Positions 1-7,784 of a DNA stretch of 64,000 nucleotides are shown here, one piece after another. The position numbers and the translations under genes were made by a program. Within the stretch, counting starts at the first letter, position 1. Each line of letters opens with the position of its first letter. The stretch comes from an uncultured Clostridia bacterium (lineage in GTDB: Bacteria; Bacillota; Clostridia; Oscillospirales; CAG-382): contig CANRAV010000003.1 in the NCBI GenBank assembly GCA_947628695.1, positions 1 through 64,000 of the forward strand, written 5' to 3'. The notes below the pieces were generated by a model, which was given only the letters and a program-made list of their open reading frames with translations, was not told the DNA's origin and did not search any database.

Positions 1-352
1 GGCGGCTTCGAGTACGAGTACAAAATAGACGCGGCAAGCGGTGCCGTGCTTAAGGCCGAGAAGGAGCAGGATAAGACCCAAAGTCAGGGGACTGCTTCCG
101 GCACCGTAAGCGCAGAGGACGCGAAGAAGGCGGCTTTTGAGCATGCCGGTGTAAATGAGGCCGACTGCACGCTTGTTAAGTGCGAGCGCGACGGCAAGAA
201 GTACGAGGTTTCGTTCCACTGCGGCGGCTTCGAGTACGAGTACAAAATAGACGCGGCAAGCGGTGCCGTGCTTAAGGCCGAGAAGGAGCAGGATAAGACA
301 CAAAGTCAGGGGACTGCTTCCGGCACCGTAAGCGCGGAGGACGCGAAGAAGA
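1..352 (+). repeat. tandem 222-bp repeat inside the PepSY gene
   Basis: Bases 1-130 recur at 223-352 with only a few differences, a period of 222 bp or exactly 74 codons. This keeps the frame and duplicates one PepSY unit plus linker. Copy number may vary, since further units could lie upstream of the window. Confidence 0.85.
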
Positions 353-522
353 CGGCTTTCGAGCATGCCGGCTTGAACGAAGCGGACTGCCGGGACGTCA
401 AGTGCAAGCTTGACGACGGAAAGTACGAGGTCTCCTTCAAGCAGGGCAGGACGGAATACGAGTACGAAATAGACGCGCGAACCGGAAAGATTCTCGACTT
501 TGAGAAGGACATAGACGACTAA
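1..522 (+). CDS. PepSY-domain protein, 3' part (5' end outside window)
   Basis: The reading frame is open from base 1, so the gene starts upstream of the window. The visible 173 residues hold one complete and one partial PepSY-like unit (A-x-x-A-F-E-H-A-G helix, then a KYEVSF strand and an EYEYEID strand ending in TGKIL), joined by a KAEKEQDKTQSQGTASG linker. PepSY domains usually occur in secreted or membrane-anchored proteins and are proposed to modulate peptidases. The signal peptide or anchor is not visible here. The last unit has diverged from the earlier near-identical ones. Stop is TAA followed by a strong terminator. Family call is confident; role unknown. Confidence 0.75.
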   Translation, partial: GGFEYEYKIDAASGAVLKAEKEQDKTQSQGTASGTVSAEDAKKAAFEHAGVNEADCTLVKCERDGKKYEVSFHCGGFEYEYKIDAASGAVLKAEKEQDKTQSQGTASGTVSAEDAKKTAFEHAGLNEADCRDVKCKLDDGKYEVSFKQGRTEYEYEIDARTGKILDFEKDIDD

Positions 523-543
523 ACGGCCGTAACCGTTTTTGGC

Positions 544-580
544 GGCAGCGCAGGCCTTGTTCCTGCGCTGCCTATCTTTT
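544..580 (+). terminator. Rho-independent terminator after the PepSY gene
   Basis: An 11-bp perfect stem (GGCAGCGCAGG at 544-554 with CCTGCGCTGCC at 562-572) is followed by a T-rich run. The repeat-family signature CGCACGTATG follows immediately at 582-591. A second hairpin, ACGCCAAAAG/CTTTTGGCGT, lies near 697-721. Confidence 0.8.
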
Positions 581-730
581 TCGCACGTATGAAGCGCCGG
601 GCGGCGAGACTTCCTCACTATTACTTATTACCTATTACTTCAAGCGCAGCTTAAGACGTCACAATATACAAAGTTAAAGACTTAAATATGTGCATAACGC
701 CAAAAGTGCTGCTTTTGGCGTTCGTTTTTG

Positions 731-759
731 TTTACAAAATGCGCGTTTTGTGCTATTAT
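731..759 (+). promoter_or_regulatory. SigA-type promoter for the CHAP-dockerin gene
   Basis: TTTACA at 731-736, a 17-bp spacer and TATTAT at 754-759 preceded by TGC (extended -10). This places the transcript start near 766, so translation must begin at the ATG at 804 and not at earlier in-frame starts. Confidence 0.65.
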
Positions 760-803
760 TGATTTGTACGAGTTTGTACAATTTACATATCCCGGAGGAC
801 GTC

Positions 804-2552
804 ATGAAAAAATTGATCTCTTTACTTACGGCGCTGGTGATGGCCGTTTCGATCTTCGCCTTCACCGCCGGAACGCCCGCCTACGCGGCGGAATACAGGA
901 CGGCTGCGAACGCCGCCTCCGCTTCCTATAAAAGCGGCAAATACTACGCGAACTATCAGAAGGTTCCCCTGACCGGCGACAACAGGACGGACGTTATCGC
1001 GCTGGCTCTGTCGCAGGCGGGCTACCTTGAAAGCAACAGCGACGGCAGCTTTGCCGGCACCAGCGACGGCAGCTTTGCCGGCACCACCGCCGGCAGCGGC
1101 AACTACACGGAGTACAACTACAACATGGGCAACTGGGGCAGCGGCTATGCCTACGAATGGTGCGCGACCTTTGTTTCCTGGGCCTTGTACCAGTCACACA
1201 GCACCGACCAGGGCAAGATAAGCGACTGGTGCCGCACCCACACAAACGACAAGAACTACGTTTGGCGCGAGGTCGGCTGCTCAAGATGGGCCGATCAGCT
1301 TAGGAAGTACGGCTATTTCCAGTACTCCGCACACAACGGCGGCAGCTATAAGCCGCAGTCCGGCGACCTTATATTTTACGACTGGGCCGGCGGCAAGAAC
1401 GGCGAGGACCACATAGGTCTTGTCGTATTCTCCGACAACTCCTATGTCTATACCGTTGAAGGCAACACAAGCGACGCGCAGGGGCTTGTCTCCGCAGGCG
1501 GCGGCGTGTTCTTTAAAAAGTACGCGCTTACCTACGACAAGATAACCGGCTACGGCGTGCTTCCCTACACGGGCGTCAACCTTCAGCGCCGCATAGACTT
1601 CAGCGGTGCAACCCGCACGACGGGGCTTTACATAAACCCGCAGGACTCGAAGACCCTTTACAAGGCGGAGACGGGAACCGACTCTGACCGCGAGATGCCT
1701 CGTTTCACCCTCTTTGAGGTTACGGAGATAGCTTCAAACGGCAGGCTTAAGGTGAAGTACACCCAAGGCAGCACGGAATACACCGGCTATGTGGTGGAGA
1801 ACAGCTCCAACATGATACTGCAGATTACAAGCAACGAAAGTACCGAATGCAAAGAGCACAAGTTTGTTTGGGAAAACGGCACAAACGGCCACCATCAGCA
1901 CTGCACGGTCTGCGGCTTCAACACGGAGGACGTCGCGCACGTGTATGACAACGCATTCGACGCAAGCTGCAACCTCTGCGGTGCGACGAGAGAAGCGGCG
2001 CTTCTCGGCGACGTAGACGGCGACGGCACCGTCGACAACCTTGACGCCATAAAGATACTGATACACGACGCAGGCAAAACGGCGCTTGAGGGCACGGCGC
2101 TTGCAGCGGCAGACGTAAACGGCGACGGTGAGGCAGACAGCATGGACTCTTCCCAGATCCTGATGCTTGATGCGGGCATTATAAACGGCTTTGCCGCAGG
2201 CACGGGGAACTACGCCCTTTCCGCCACCTACAAGGTAGCACGCGACGACGTGCATGACGACACCGAGGACGGCAGAGCACAGATGTACCTCGGCTACGAA
2301 AACGGCAGCAACGCTTACGCCGACGCAAGCCACACCAGGCTTAACGACGGCGTTGTCACCCCCGGGGAGGAGCTTGACGCGCAGGGCAACGGCACCGCAA
2401 ACGTCAGCGTTTGCTACACCGGCACCGACAGGATCTTCAACGTTGACTTTGCTTTTCCCGAGACCTACGACGACATAAACACCGTTGTCTTCCGCAACGC
2501 GCGTGACGGCGTTGCCAACGGCAACAACCGCGGCTTTATTCTGAGGGGATAA
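804..2552 (+). CDS. secreted CHAP amidase with dockerin, C-terminus frameshifted
   Basis: The start at 804 follows GGAGG at 794-798. A signal peptide is clear (MKKLISLLTALVMAVSIF...AYAA). Next comes a CHAP/NlpC-like amidase domain with the catalytic-Cys motif YEWCATFVSWAL and a later DHIGLV His motif. Then follow an SH3-like segment, a CxxC pair segment (HCTVCG...CNLCG) and a type I dockerin with two Ca-binding loops (GDVDGDGTVDNLDA and ADVNGDGEADSMDS). A beta-sandwich of the carbohydrate-binding or F5/8 kind begins after about residue 475 but is cut by a stop at 2550-2552. The missing end lies in the -1 frame just downstream. Probably a cell-wall hydrolase docked to a cohesin scaffold; the substrate is not shown by the sequence. 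Confidence 0.75.
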   Translation: MKKLISLLTALVMAVSIFAFTAGTPAYAAEYRTAANAASASYKSGKYYANYQKVPLTGDNRTDVIALALSQAGYLESNSDGSFAGTSDGSFAGTTAGSGNYTEYNYNMGNWGSGYAYEWCATFVSWALYQSHSTDQGKISDWCRTHTNDKNYVWREVGCSRWADQLRKYGYFQYSAHNGGSYKPQSGDLIFYDWAGGKNGEDHIGLVVFSDNSYVYTVEGNTSDAQGLVSAGGGVFFKKYALTYDKITGYGVLPYTGVNLQRRIDFSGATRTTGLYINPQDSKTLYKAETGTDSDREMPRFTLFEVTEIASNGRLKVKYTQGSTEYTGYVVENSSNMILQITSNESTECKEHKFVWENGTNGHHQHCTVCGFNTEDVAHVYDNAFDASCNLCGATREAALLGDVDGDGTVDNLDAIKILIHDAGKTALEGTALAAADVNGDGEADSMDSSQILMLDAGIINGFAAGTGNYALSATYKVARDDVHDDTEDGRAQMYLGYENGSNAYADASHTRLNDGVVTPGEELDAQGNGTANVSVCYTGTDRIFNVDFAFPETYDDINTVVFRNARDGVANGNNRGFILRG

Positions 2553-2788
2553 AGGTTTCCGACGACGGCGAAGCCTGGAACACGGTCAAGTTCACGGAGA
2601 CCGCACGCAAAGCGGTAGAAGGTGCGCCGGAGATGCGCAGCCAGGACGGCAGCTCCTACAACGTAGAGCATTTTGACATCACCTACACGCTTGAGGCTCC
2701 CTCCTCCGGCAAGTACATGAAGATCTACTTCTCCAACAACGGCGCCTATATCGCCCAGCTTGACGAGATAGAGATATACGGCAAATAA
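2549..2788 (+). pseudogene. frameshifted C-terminal end of the CHAP-dockerin protein
   Basis: From base 2549 the -1 frame encodes 79 residues (starting IKVSDDGEAWNTV and ending LDEIEIYGK) that complete the beta-sandwich interrupted upstream. One extra G in the run at 2545-2548 would join the two frames. No start codon or ribosome site of its own is visible. The segment is either decayed, joined by frameshifting, or split by a base-call error. Confidence 0.75.
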
Positions 2789-2798
2789 GGCGGGTATT

Positions 2799-3803
2799 TT
2801 GGAAAACACATCAACTATGGAAATAAAAGTGGGGATTATGGGCTACGGCAACCTCGGCAGGGGCGTTGAATGCGCGCTTAAAAACGCGCCGGACATGCGC
2901 CTTGCGGCCGTCTTCACAAGGAGAAGCCCGGAAAATATGAAGATACTGACCCCCGGGGTCGGTGTCTACCGCGCCGAGGAGGCGGAGGGCATGACGGACG
3001 CGCTTGACGTCCTCATCCTCTGCGGCGGCAGTGCCACCGACCTGCCCGTACAGACCCCGAAATACGCAAGACTTTTTAACGCGGTGGACAGCTTTGACAC
3101 CCACGCGAGGATACCGGCGCACTTTGCGGCCGTGGACGCGGCGGCAAGGGAAGGCGGCAAAACCGCGCTTATATCCTGCGGCTGGGACCCGGGCATGTTC
3201 TCTGTCAACCGCCTGTATGCGGGCTCCGTACTGCCGGACGGGAAGGACTATACCTTCTGGGGCAAGGGCGTAAGCCAGGGGCATTCGGACGCAATACGCA
3301 GGATAGACGGCGTTCTCAACGCAAGACAGTACACCGTCCCGATAGAAAGCGCGCTTGAGGCGGCCAGAAGCGGCAAAAACCCCTCCCTCACCGTGCGGGA
3401 GAAGCACAAGAGGGAGTGCTTTGTCGTCGCCGAAGAGGGCGCAGACAGGGCGCGGATAGAGCGCGAGATAAAAACCATGCCGAACTACTTTGACGAGTAC
3501 GACACCATCGTTCACTTCATAACCGAGGAGGAGCTGAAGCGCGACCACGGCGGCATACCCCACGGCGGCTTTGTTATACGCACGGGCAAAACCGGTAAAA
3601 ATGGCGAAAACAGCCACGTTATCGAATACAGCTTAAAGCTTGATTCCAATCCGGAGTTTACCTCAAGCGTGCTTGTCGCCTGCGCAAGGGCGGTACACCG
3701 CCTGAATGCGGAGGGGAACGTGGGCTGCAAAACGCTTTTCGACGTGCCGCCGGCGTATCTTTCGCCCCTCTCTGCGGAGGTGCTTAGGAGAACCCTTCTG
3801 TAA
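2799..3803 (+). CDS. ddh: meso-diaminopimelate D-dehydrogenase
   Basis: A cytosolic enzyme interconverting L-tetrahydrodipicolinate and meso-2,6-diaminopimelate with NADPH and ammonia, the one-step route to DAP for lysine and peptidoglycan. Visible motifs: the dinucleotide loop GYGNLGRG near the N-terminus, CGGSATDL, SCGWDPGMFS, WGKGVSQGHSDAIRRIDGV and NPEFTSS, all family hallmarks. Length is about 330 residues, as usual. The TTG at 2799 is preceded by AAGGCGGG. An ATG at 2817 would remove only six residues but has no ribosome site. asd at 19.6 kb supplies the upstream lysine-pathway step. The gene sits between two secreted CHAP proteins with no obvious operon logic. Confidence 0.92.
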   Translation: MENTSTMEIKVGIMGYGNLGRGVECALKNAPDMRLAAVFTRRSPENMKILTPGVGVYRAEEAEGMTDALDVLILCGGSATDLPVQTPKYARLFNAVDSFDTHARIPAHFAAVDAAAREGGKTALISCGWDPGMFSVNRLYAGSVLPDGKDYTFWGKGVSQGHSDAIRRIDGVLNARQYTVPIESALEAARSGKNPSLTVREKHKRECFVVAEEGADRARIEREIKTMPNYFDEYDTIVHFITEEELKRDHGGIPHGGFVIRTGKTGKNGENSHVIEYSLKLDSNPEFTSSVLVACARAVHRLNAEGNVGCKTLFDVPPAYLSPLSAEVLRRTLL

Positions 3804-3827
3804 ATTTCCGAAAGAAGGACGTTTACC

Positions 3828-5315
3828 ATGAACATAAAAAACATTAGTAAAGCACTGTGCGTGCTGCTTATATTTGCGCTTGCTGTCTCCCTTGTGCCCT
3901 TCTCCGCGCACGCGGAGGAGCGAAAGCTTGCGGTAAACCCCGGCCCGGTCTACAAGCGCTGCGCCTACTACGACAGGCTTATGGAGGTGCAGCGGACCGG
4001 CGACCAGAGGTACGACGTTTTGTCGGTTGCCGTGTCGCAAATCGGCTACCACGAGGGCGACAGCGACCGCGACATGGACGGCATGAACCTTGACGGCAGC
4101 AAAAACTTTGTGGAGTACACCCGCGTTTACGGGCAGGTCGACAACCACGAGGGCAACGGCGTAAGCTACGGCTACGAATGGTGCGCGGCCTTTGTCTCCT
4201 GGTGCCTGCGGCAGGCTGACGTTCCCGTCGGCACGGCCATCACCGAGATAAGCTGCGGGCGCATGACCGACTGGTACAAAAAGCAGGAGAAGTTTTTCGA
4301 GTCCGCTTCACACACCCCCGCCGGCGGTGACATCATAATGTTCCAGCAGGACGGGAAGCCAAGCCACGTGGGGCTTGTACTCGGCGTGCGCGACGAAAAG
4401 GTCTACACCGTCGAGGGCAACAACGGCGGCAGGGTGGCTATGCACAGCTACGCGCTGACCGACGACTACGTCCTCGGGTACTGCGTGCCGGAGTATGCGG
4501 CTGTCGAAGGCGTGGACACGGAAGAGATACTTGAGGCCAACCTCAACCTGACCGGCAGATACATAGTAACGGGCAACACCGTGAACATCCGCAAGGGACC
4601 GAGCAACGACGACGTGGTCATCGGCGAGCTTACAAAGGGCGACACCTTCGAGGCGGAGGAAATATCGGACGGCTGGGCTAAAATACACCACAACGGCGAG
4701 GAAGCCTGGGTCAGCACCGGACTTGCCACCTATGAAAAGTACATGGTCTACTCGGTAAAATTCGACGCAAACGGCGGCAAAGGAGGGCTTGAATATCAGC
4801 GCAAGCTTTTGGGCAGCTCCTTCACGGTAAGCACGCTTACGCCCACAAGGGGCGGCTACGAATTTGCCGGCTGGTCGACGGAAAAGGGCGGTTCGGAGGC
4901 CGCCTACAATGCCGGCGACAAGTACGAAGCGGACGAGGACGCGACGCTTTACGCCATTTGGACGCCGGTCGTGTACACCGTGACCTTCTTAAGTGACGAC
5001 GGAAGCGTCATTTCAAGCACAGAGTGCCGTTATCAGGATCTGGTGGTCGCACCTCCCGACCCGGAAAAGCCTTCCGACAGCGAGTTCAGCTATGCCTTCG
5101 CGGGATGGGACAAGGAGCTTGCCGACGTGGTGGTGAAAGACCTTACCTACACGGCTACGTTTACGGCAACGCCGCTGCCCCCGGCGGAGAAGGACAGCTC
5201 CGGCGCAAGGCGCATTGCGATAATAATATCCGCAACGGCGCTTGGACTTGCCGCTGTCGCCGCCGCTGTGACGCTGGTCGTACTCAAGAAGCAAAAGGTT
5301 AAACAGAAGGCGTAA
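3828..5315 (+). CDS. membrane-anchored CHAP amidase with SH3 and Flg_new repeats
   Basis: The start follows GAAAGAAGGA. Signal peptide at residues 1-30 (ending FSAHAEE). A CHAP domain spans about 45-225, with active-site motif YEWCAAFVSWCL and SHVGLV. An SH3b domain follows (about 245-305, NIRKGPS...GWAKI), then two InlB/Flg_new (Listeria-Bacteroides) repeats, FDANGG...FAGWS and TVTFLSDDG...FAGWD. A single C-terminal transmembrane helix with a KKQKVKQKA tail anchors it, leaving the catalytic part outside. Likely a peptidoglycan amidase or endopeptidase. It shares the CHAP fold with the gene at 804 but carries no dockerin. Confidence 0.8.
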   Translation: MNIKNISKALCVLLIFALAVSLVPFSAHAEERKLAVNPGPVYKRCAYYDRLMEVQRTGDQRYDVLSVAVSQIGYHEGDSDRDMDGMNLDGSKNFVEYTRVYGQVDNHEGNGVSYGYEWCAAFVSWCLRQADVPVGTAITEISCGRMTDWYKKQEKFFESASHTPAGGDIIMFQQDGKPSHVGLVLGVRDEKVYTVEGNNGGRVAMHSYALTDDYVLGYCVPEYAAVEGVDTEEILEANLNLTGRYIVTGNTVNIRKGPSNDDVVIGELTKGDTFEAEEISDGWAKIHHNGEEAWVSTGLATYEKYMVYSVKFDANGGKGGLEYQRKLLGSSFTVSTLTPTRGGYEFAGWSTEKGGSEAAYNAGDKYEADEDATLYAIWTPVVYTVTFLSDDGSVISSTECRYQDLVVAPPDPEKPSDSEFSYAFAGWDKELADVVVKDLTYTATFTATPLPPAEKDSSGARRIAIIISATALGLAAVAAAVTLVVLKKQKVKQKA

Positions 5316-5339
5316 GGGTTATTTATTCATTTATTATTT

Positions 5340-5519
5340 GGACGGGCTTTTCGCCCGTCCTTGTTTTTTTATATGAAGGGACTCGGTCCCTTCATGGCTG
5401 TTTTGGGTTAAGTTTATAGAATAACACAGCTTTTTAGGCCCAAAGGGCACAGCCCTTTGGAAACCCAATTTGGCAACGCAGGTTACGTCTACGCCGTGTA
5501 AAGGCTGTTCGCACGTATG
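5340..5519 (+). repeat. module-1 hairpin repeat, copy A (with terminator)
   Basis: The terminator GGACGGGC-TTTTC-GCCCGTCC plus T-run (5340-5368) is followed by GAAGGGAC-TCG-GTCCCTTC, then CCAAAGGGC-ACA-GCCCTTTGG, the segment TGGCAACGCAGG and the signature CGCACGTATG (5510-5519). It lies between a plus-strand gene and convergent lgt. Confidence 0.8.
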
Positions 5520-5553
5520 GAACGCCTAAGCTTTACATTTAAACGCAAAACAA

Positions 5554-5587
5554 CCCTGCGGCAGGAAAACCGCAGGGCTGTTTTTGT
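5554..5587. terminator. terminator of the lgt gene (possibly bidirectional)
   Basis: CCCTGCGG at 5554-5561 pairs with CCGCAGGG at 5570-5577. T-rich sequence follows on the plus side and a weaker T-tract on the minus side, directly downstream of the lgt stop. Confidence 0.65.
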
Positions 5588-6379
5588 TTATGCTTCCTTT
5601 TTTCGTTTGTAAAGCAAGGCGCAGGCGGCGAAGGTGAGAAGCATGATGCTTATCCACTGTGAGGTCGACAGGCCGAAAAGGAACCCGCGTATCGCGTCGC
5701 CGCGCAAGAACTCCAAACCGAACCTTACAGGCGGATAGATAAGCATGTAGAGGTACACAAGCTTCCCGCGCTGCTTGCCCGACCGGTAGACCGCAAGGAG
5801 AGTCAGAAATATAACCAAGTTGAAGGACGACTCCAAAAGCTGCACCGGAAAGCGCCTTACGCCGTTAAGCGCAGGGGAGAGCGGGTTGTCGTAGGTGATG
5901 AAGCCGAAGCGGCTTTCTATGCCGAAGCAGCAGCCGCCGAGGAAGCAGCCCACGCGCCCGAAGGCGTGGAAAAGCGGGACGGTAAGCGTGTACAGGTCAA
6001 GCAGCTTACCAAGCGGCTCGCCCTTTGCTATGCGCGGGCCGAAAAGCCTAAGCGCCAGCACGGAGCCTATAAAGCCGCCGTAAAACACCATGCCGCCGAA
6101 GCAGGCGACAATGCCCTTCACAGTGTCCGCAAACGGGCGGTCGCCGGCGGTTTTCAAAATCTCTACTATGTCGCCAGTGTGAGTTATCCCGTAAAGCAGC
6201 GATCCGCCGAAAAGCATCCCACCCGCCGCAACAAGCAGAAGCAGAATTGTATCCTCAAATGAAATGCCGTGCCGCTTTCTCAAAAGCCATACGCACAAAA
6301 CCGACGCGGCAAGCCCAAGCACGGCGCAAATCCCGTAGGTGCCGAAGTCCCTGCCCGCTATGTGTATAAACGGGTACAT
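5588..6379 (-). CDS. lgt: prolipoprotein diacylglyceryl transferase family protein
   Basis: A polytopic membrane protein of 263 residues with about seven hydrophobic segments. Family features are the N-terminal GTYGI segment, a GGMVFYGGFIGSV loop and the signature HAFGRVGCFLGGCCFG. Lgt transfers diacylglycerol from phosphatidylglycerol to the lipobox cysteine of prolipoproteins. Differences from canonical Lgt: the HGG motif reads YGG here, and the GRxGNF box reads GRVGCFLGGCC. This is the Cys-rich variant found in many Clostridia, so the exact substrate is less sure. Ribosome site GAAAGGCAGG. The window also encodes a lipoprotein at 12.5 kb. Confidence 0.78.
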   Translation of the reverse strand: MYPFIHIAGRDFGTYGICAVLGLAASVLCVWLLRKRHGISFEDTILLLLVAAGGMLFGGSLLYGITHTGDIVEILKTAGDRPFADTVKGIVACFGGMVFYGGFIGSVLALRLFGPRIAKGEPLGKLLDLYTLTVPLFHAFGRVGCFLGGCCFGIESRFGFITYDNPLSPALNGVRRFPVQLLESSFNLVIFLTLLAVYRSGKQRGKLVYLYMLIYPPVRFGLEFLRGDAIRGFLFGLSTSQWISIMLLTFAACALLYKRKKEA

Positions 6380-6405
6380 TGCAAAACCTGCCTTTCATAG
6401 GAAAG

Positions 6406-6436
6406 CGAAAACCGACGTTTGCTCCGTCGGTTTTCG
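6406..6436. terminator. hairpin between the small membrane protein and lgt
   Basis: CGAAAACCGACG at 6406-6417 pairs perfectly with CGTCGGTTTTCG at 6425-6436. It lies downstream of the 6468-6773 gene on the minus strand and just before lgt. The T-run is modest. Confidence 0.5.
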
Positions 6437-6467
6437 CCACGCTGTTGTGCCTGGTCGTAAGCAAAGC

Positions 6468-6773
6468 TTACCACAGTGAAGAGCCTGCAATAGCATCCGC
6501 AGTGCCGGCTGCGCACAGAACGCAAAGAGTGCAGCTGAAGAAGCCGATGGCTGCAAGCACCGTGCCTATTATGGAAAGCACTAAGCCTGCCGTGCCAATG
6601 CCGGTGGGGGCTCCGGCGGCAACGGCCTGCTTTTTACCCTTGACCGCGCAGATTATGCCGACAACGCCGCATACAAGCGCTGCTATGTTTATCATGTAGA
6701 ACCATGCAAGCACCGTTGCAGCAATACCGAGCACAAGACCCGCAACAGACAAGCCTTTTCCGTTGTTTTGCAT
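6468..6773 (-). CDS. small DUF4190-like membrane protein
   Basis: 101 residues, mostly hydrophobic: GLSVAGLVLGIAATVLAWFY, a central helix with GVVGIICAVKGKKQA, and a third helix GTAGLVLSIIGTVLAAIGFF followed by a Cys-rich tail. The repeated G-x-x-x-G helices with a short basic loop match the DUF4190 pattern, whose function is unknown. Ribosome site AAGGAGGAAAAGGTA precedes the ATG. The next gene upstream on the same strand is a 33-residue membrane peptide. Confidence 0.65.
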   Translation of the reverse strand: MQNNGKGLSVAGLVLGIAATVLAWFYMINIAALVCGVVGIICAVKGKKQAVAAGAPTGIGTAGLVLSIIGTVLAAIGFFSCTLCVLCAAGTADAIAGSSLW

Positions 6774-6822
6774 TACCTTTTCCTCCTTTTTATATTCCTA
6801 ACAGCGCAAAGCGCGTGAAGGC

Positions 6823-6924
6823 TTAAGTTCTTTTCCTGCCGCGCAGGCGACCGACCAAAATGCATGCCGTAAGCGCCGCAAAAGTGCCGAAAACGGCGCC
6901 GGCTATACACAAAATTCTCCTCAT
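6823..6924 (-). CDS. 33-residue membrane peptide
   Basis: A short frame starting at an ATG preceded by TGGAGGAGAAGATA, a near-ideal ribosome site. The product starts MRRILCIAGAVFGTFAALTA, continues with one hydrophobic helix (CILVG) and ends RLRGRKRT, giving positive charge at both ends. A consensus promoter lies 60-90 bp upstream (6988-7016), supporting expression. It may be co-transcribed with the 101-residue membrane protein 50 bp downstream. Function unknown. Confidence 0.6.
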   Translation of the reverse strand: MRRILCIAGAVFGTFAALTACILVGRLRGRKRT

Positions 6925-6987
6925 TATCTTCTCCTCCACATTTCGAAATTTAGAAAACGCGAACGACGAATCAAATCAGCTATGTGC

Positions 6988-7016
6988 GTTTTATCACACA
7001 TGTCGAAGCTTGTCAA
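6988..7016 (-). promoter_or_regulatory. promoter for the small membrane protein pair
   Basis: Minus-strand TTGACA (7016-7011), 17-bp spacer, TAAAAC (6993-6988). The remainder of 6925-7246 is AT-rich and shows no convincing gene. Confidence 0.6.
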
Positions 7017-7246
7017 GTGTATTTATCATTTTGATAACAAAAAATCTGTATGATTATATAGTTTTACAGGATTTTTTTACAACGCTCCTTGTTGTATCTT
7101 TATTTTTATGTGGAAATCTTGGAATTAACGAAATATCAATCAGAACTGCACGGGTTTTAAGCCGCCTTTTGTCAATTTGCAGTATCACAATAATAATGTA
7201 ATATCTTTTGGATTATTCTATAATTAGAAAAAAAGGCGGTGATAGG

Positions 7247-7561
7247 ATGATTGCAGACAGGATTAAGCTTCTGCGGGAGCAGCAGGATTACACGCAGACA
7301 GAGCTTGCAAAGCAGCTTGGCATTACGCGGTCGGGCGTGAACGCCTGGGAGATGGGCATTTCCGTGCCGTCAACGCAGTATATCGTCGAGCTTGCCAAGC
7401 GTTTTAAGGTTTCCTGTGACTACCTTCTCGGCGTGGACTCCACGTCGACGGTGAACGTTTCGGGTCTTTCGGAAAGCGACGTTGCAATTGTAAACGAGCT
7501 TATAGGCCACCTTCGCAGCAAGAATACATACGGCGGCAGAAATTCACACGGCGGATATTAA
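7247..7561 (+). CDS. XRE-family HTH transcriptional regulator
   Basis: 104 residues. An N-terminal helix-turn-helix (about 4-60: IKLLREQQDYTQTELAKQLG...SGVNAWEMG...PSTQYIVELAKRF) ends in the CDYLLGVD motif common to Xre/SinR-like regulators. A short C-terminal helix (SDVAIVNELIGHLRSK) could dimerise. The ATG at 7247 follows GGCGGTGATAGG, and a TATAAT box lies at 7219-7224. The target is unknown; the divergent small membrane genes are the nearest candidates. Confidence 0.85.
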   Translation: MIADRIKLLREQQDYTQTELAKQLGITRSGVNAWEMGISVPSTQYIVELAKRFKVSCDYLLGVDSTSTVNVSGLSESDVAIVNELIGHLRSKNTYGGRNSHGGY

Positions 7562-7571
7562 GGCGTAAAAG

Positions 7572-7612
7572 AAAAAGCTATGGCGCGTTTTTTTGCACCA
7601 TAGCTTTTTTTG
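7572..7612. terminator. bidirectional terminator between XRE gene and rubredoxin
   Basis: AAAAAGCTATGG pairs with CCATAGCTTTTTT around a T-rich loop, with T-runs on both strands between two convergent genes. Confidence 0.75.
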
Positions 7613-7620
7613 TCTTGAGT

Positions 7621-7773
7621 TTACGCCTTTTCAAAGGCGGACTTGTCAAGCCCGCAGACGGGGCAGGTAAAGTCGTCCGGAAGGTCCTCCCACTTCGTGC
7701 CGGGAGCTATGCCGTTCTCGGGGTCGCCCTTTTCCTCGTCATACTCGTACCCGCAGGGACATATGTACTTCAT
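7621..7773 (-). CDS. rubredoxin with a shortened first iron knuckle
   Basis: A 50-residue electron carrier. The second knuckle CPVCG and the core motifs [20 protein letters not shown] are typical. The first knuckle reads I-C-P-C-G-Y-E-Y, a C-x-C in place of the usual C-x-x-C, one residue short. Four Cys ligands for a mononuclear FeS4 site are still present. It is the last gene of an Rrf2-reverse rubrerythrin-rubredoxin set, 11 bp after rubrerythrin, so it likely donates electrons to that peroxidase. Ribosome site AGGAGAGG precedes the ATG. Confidence 0.88.
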   Translation of the reverse strand: MKYICPCGYEYDEEKGDPENGIAPGTKWEDLPDDFTCPVCGLDKSAFEKA

Positions 7774-7784
7774 AAAGCCTCTCC

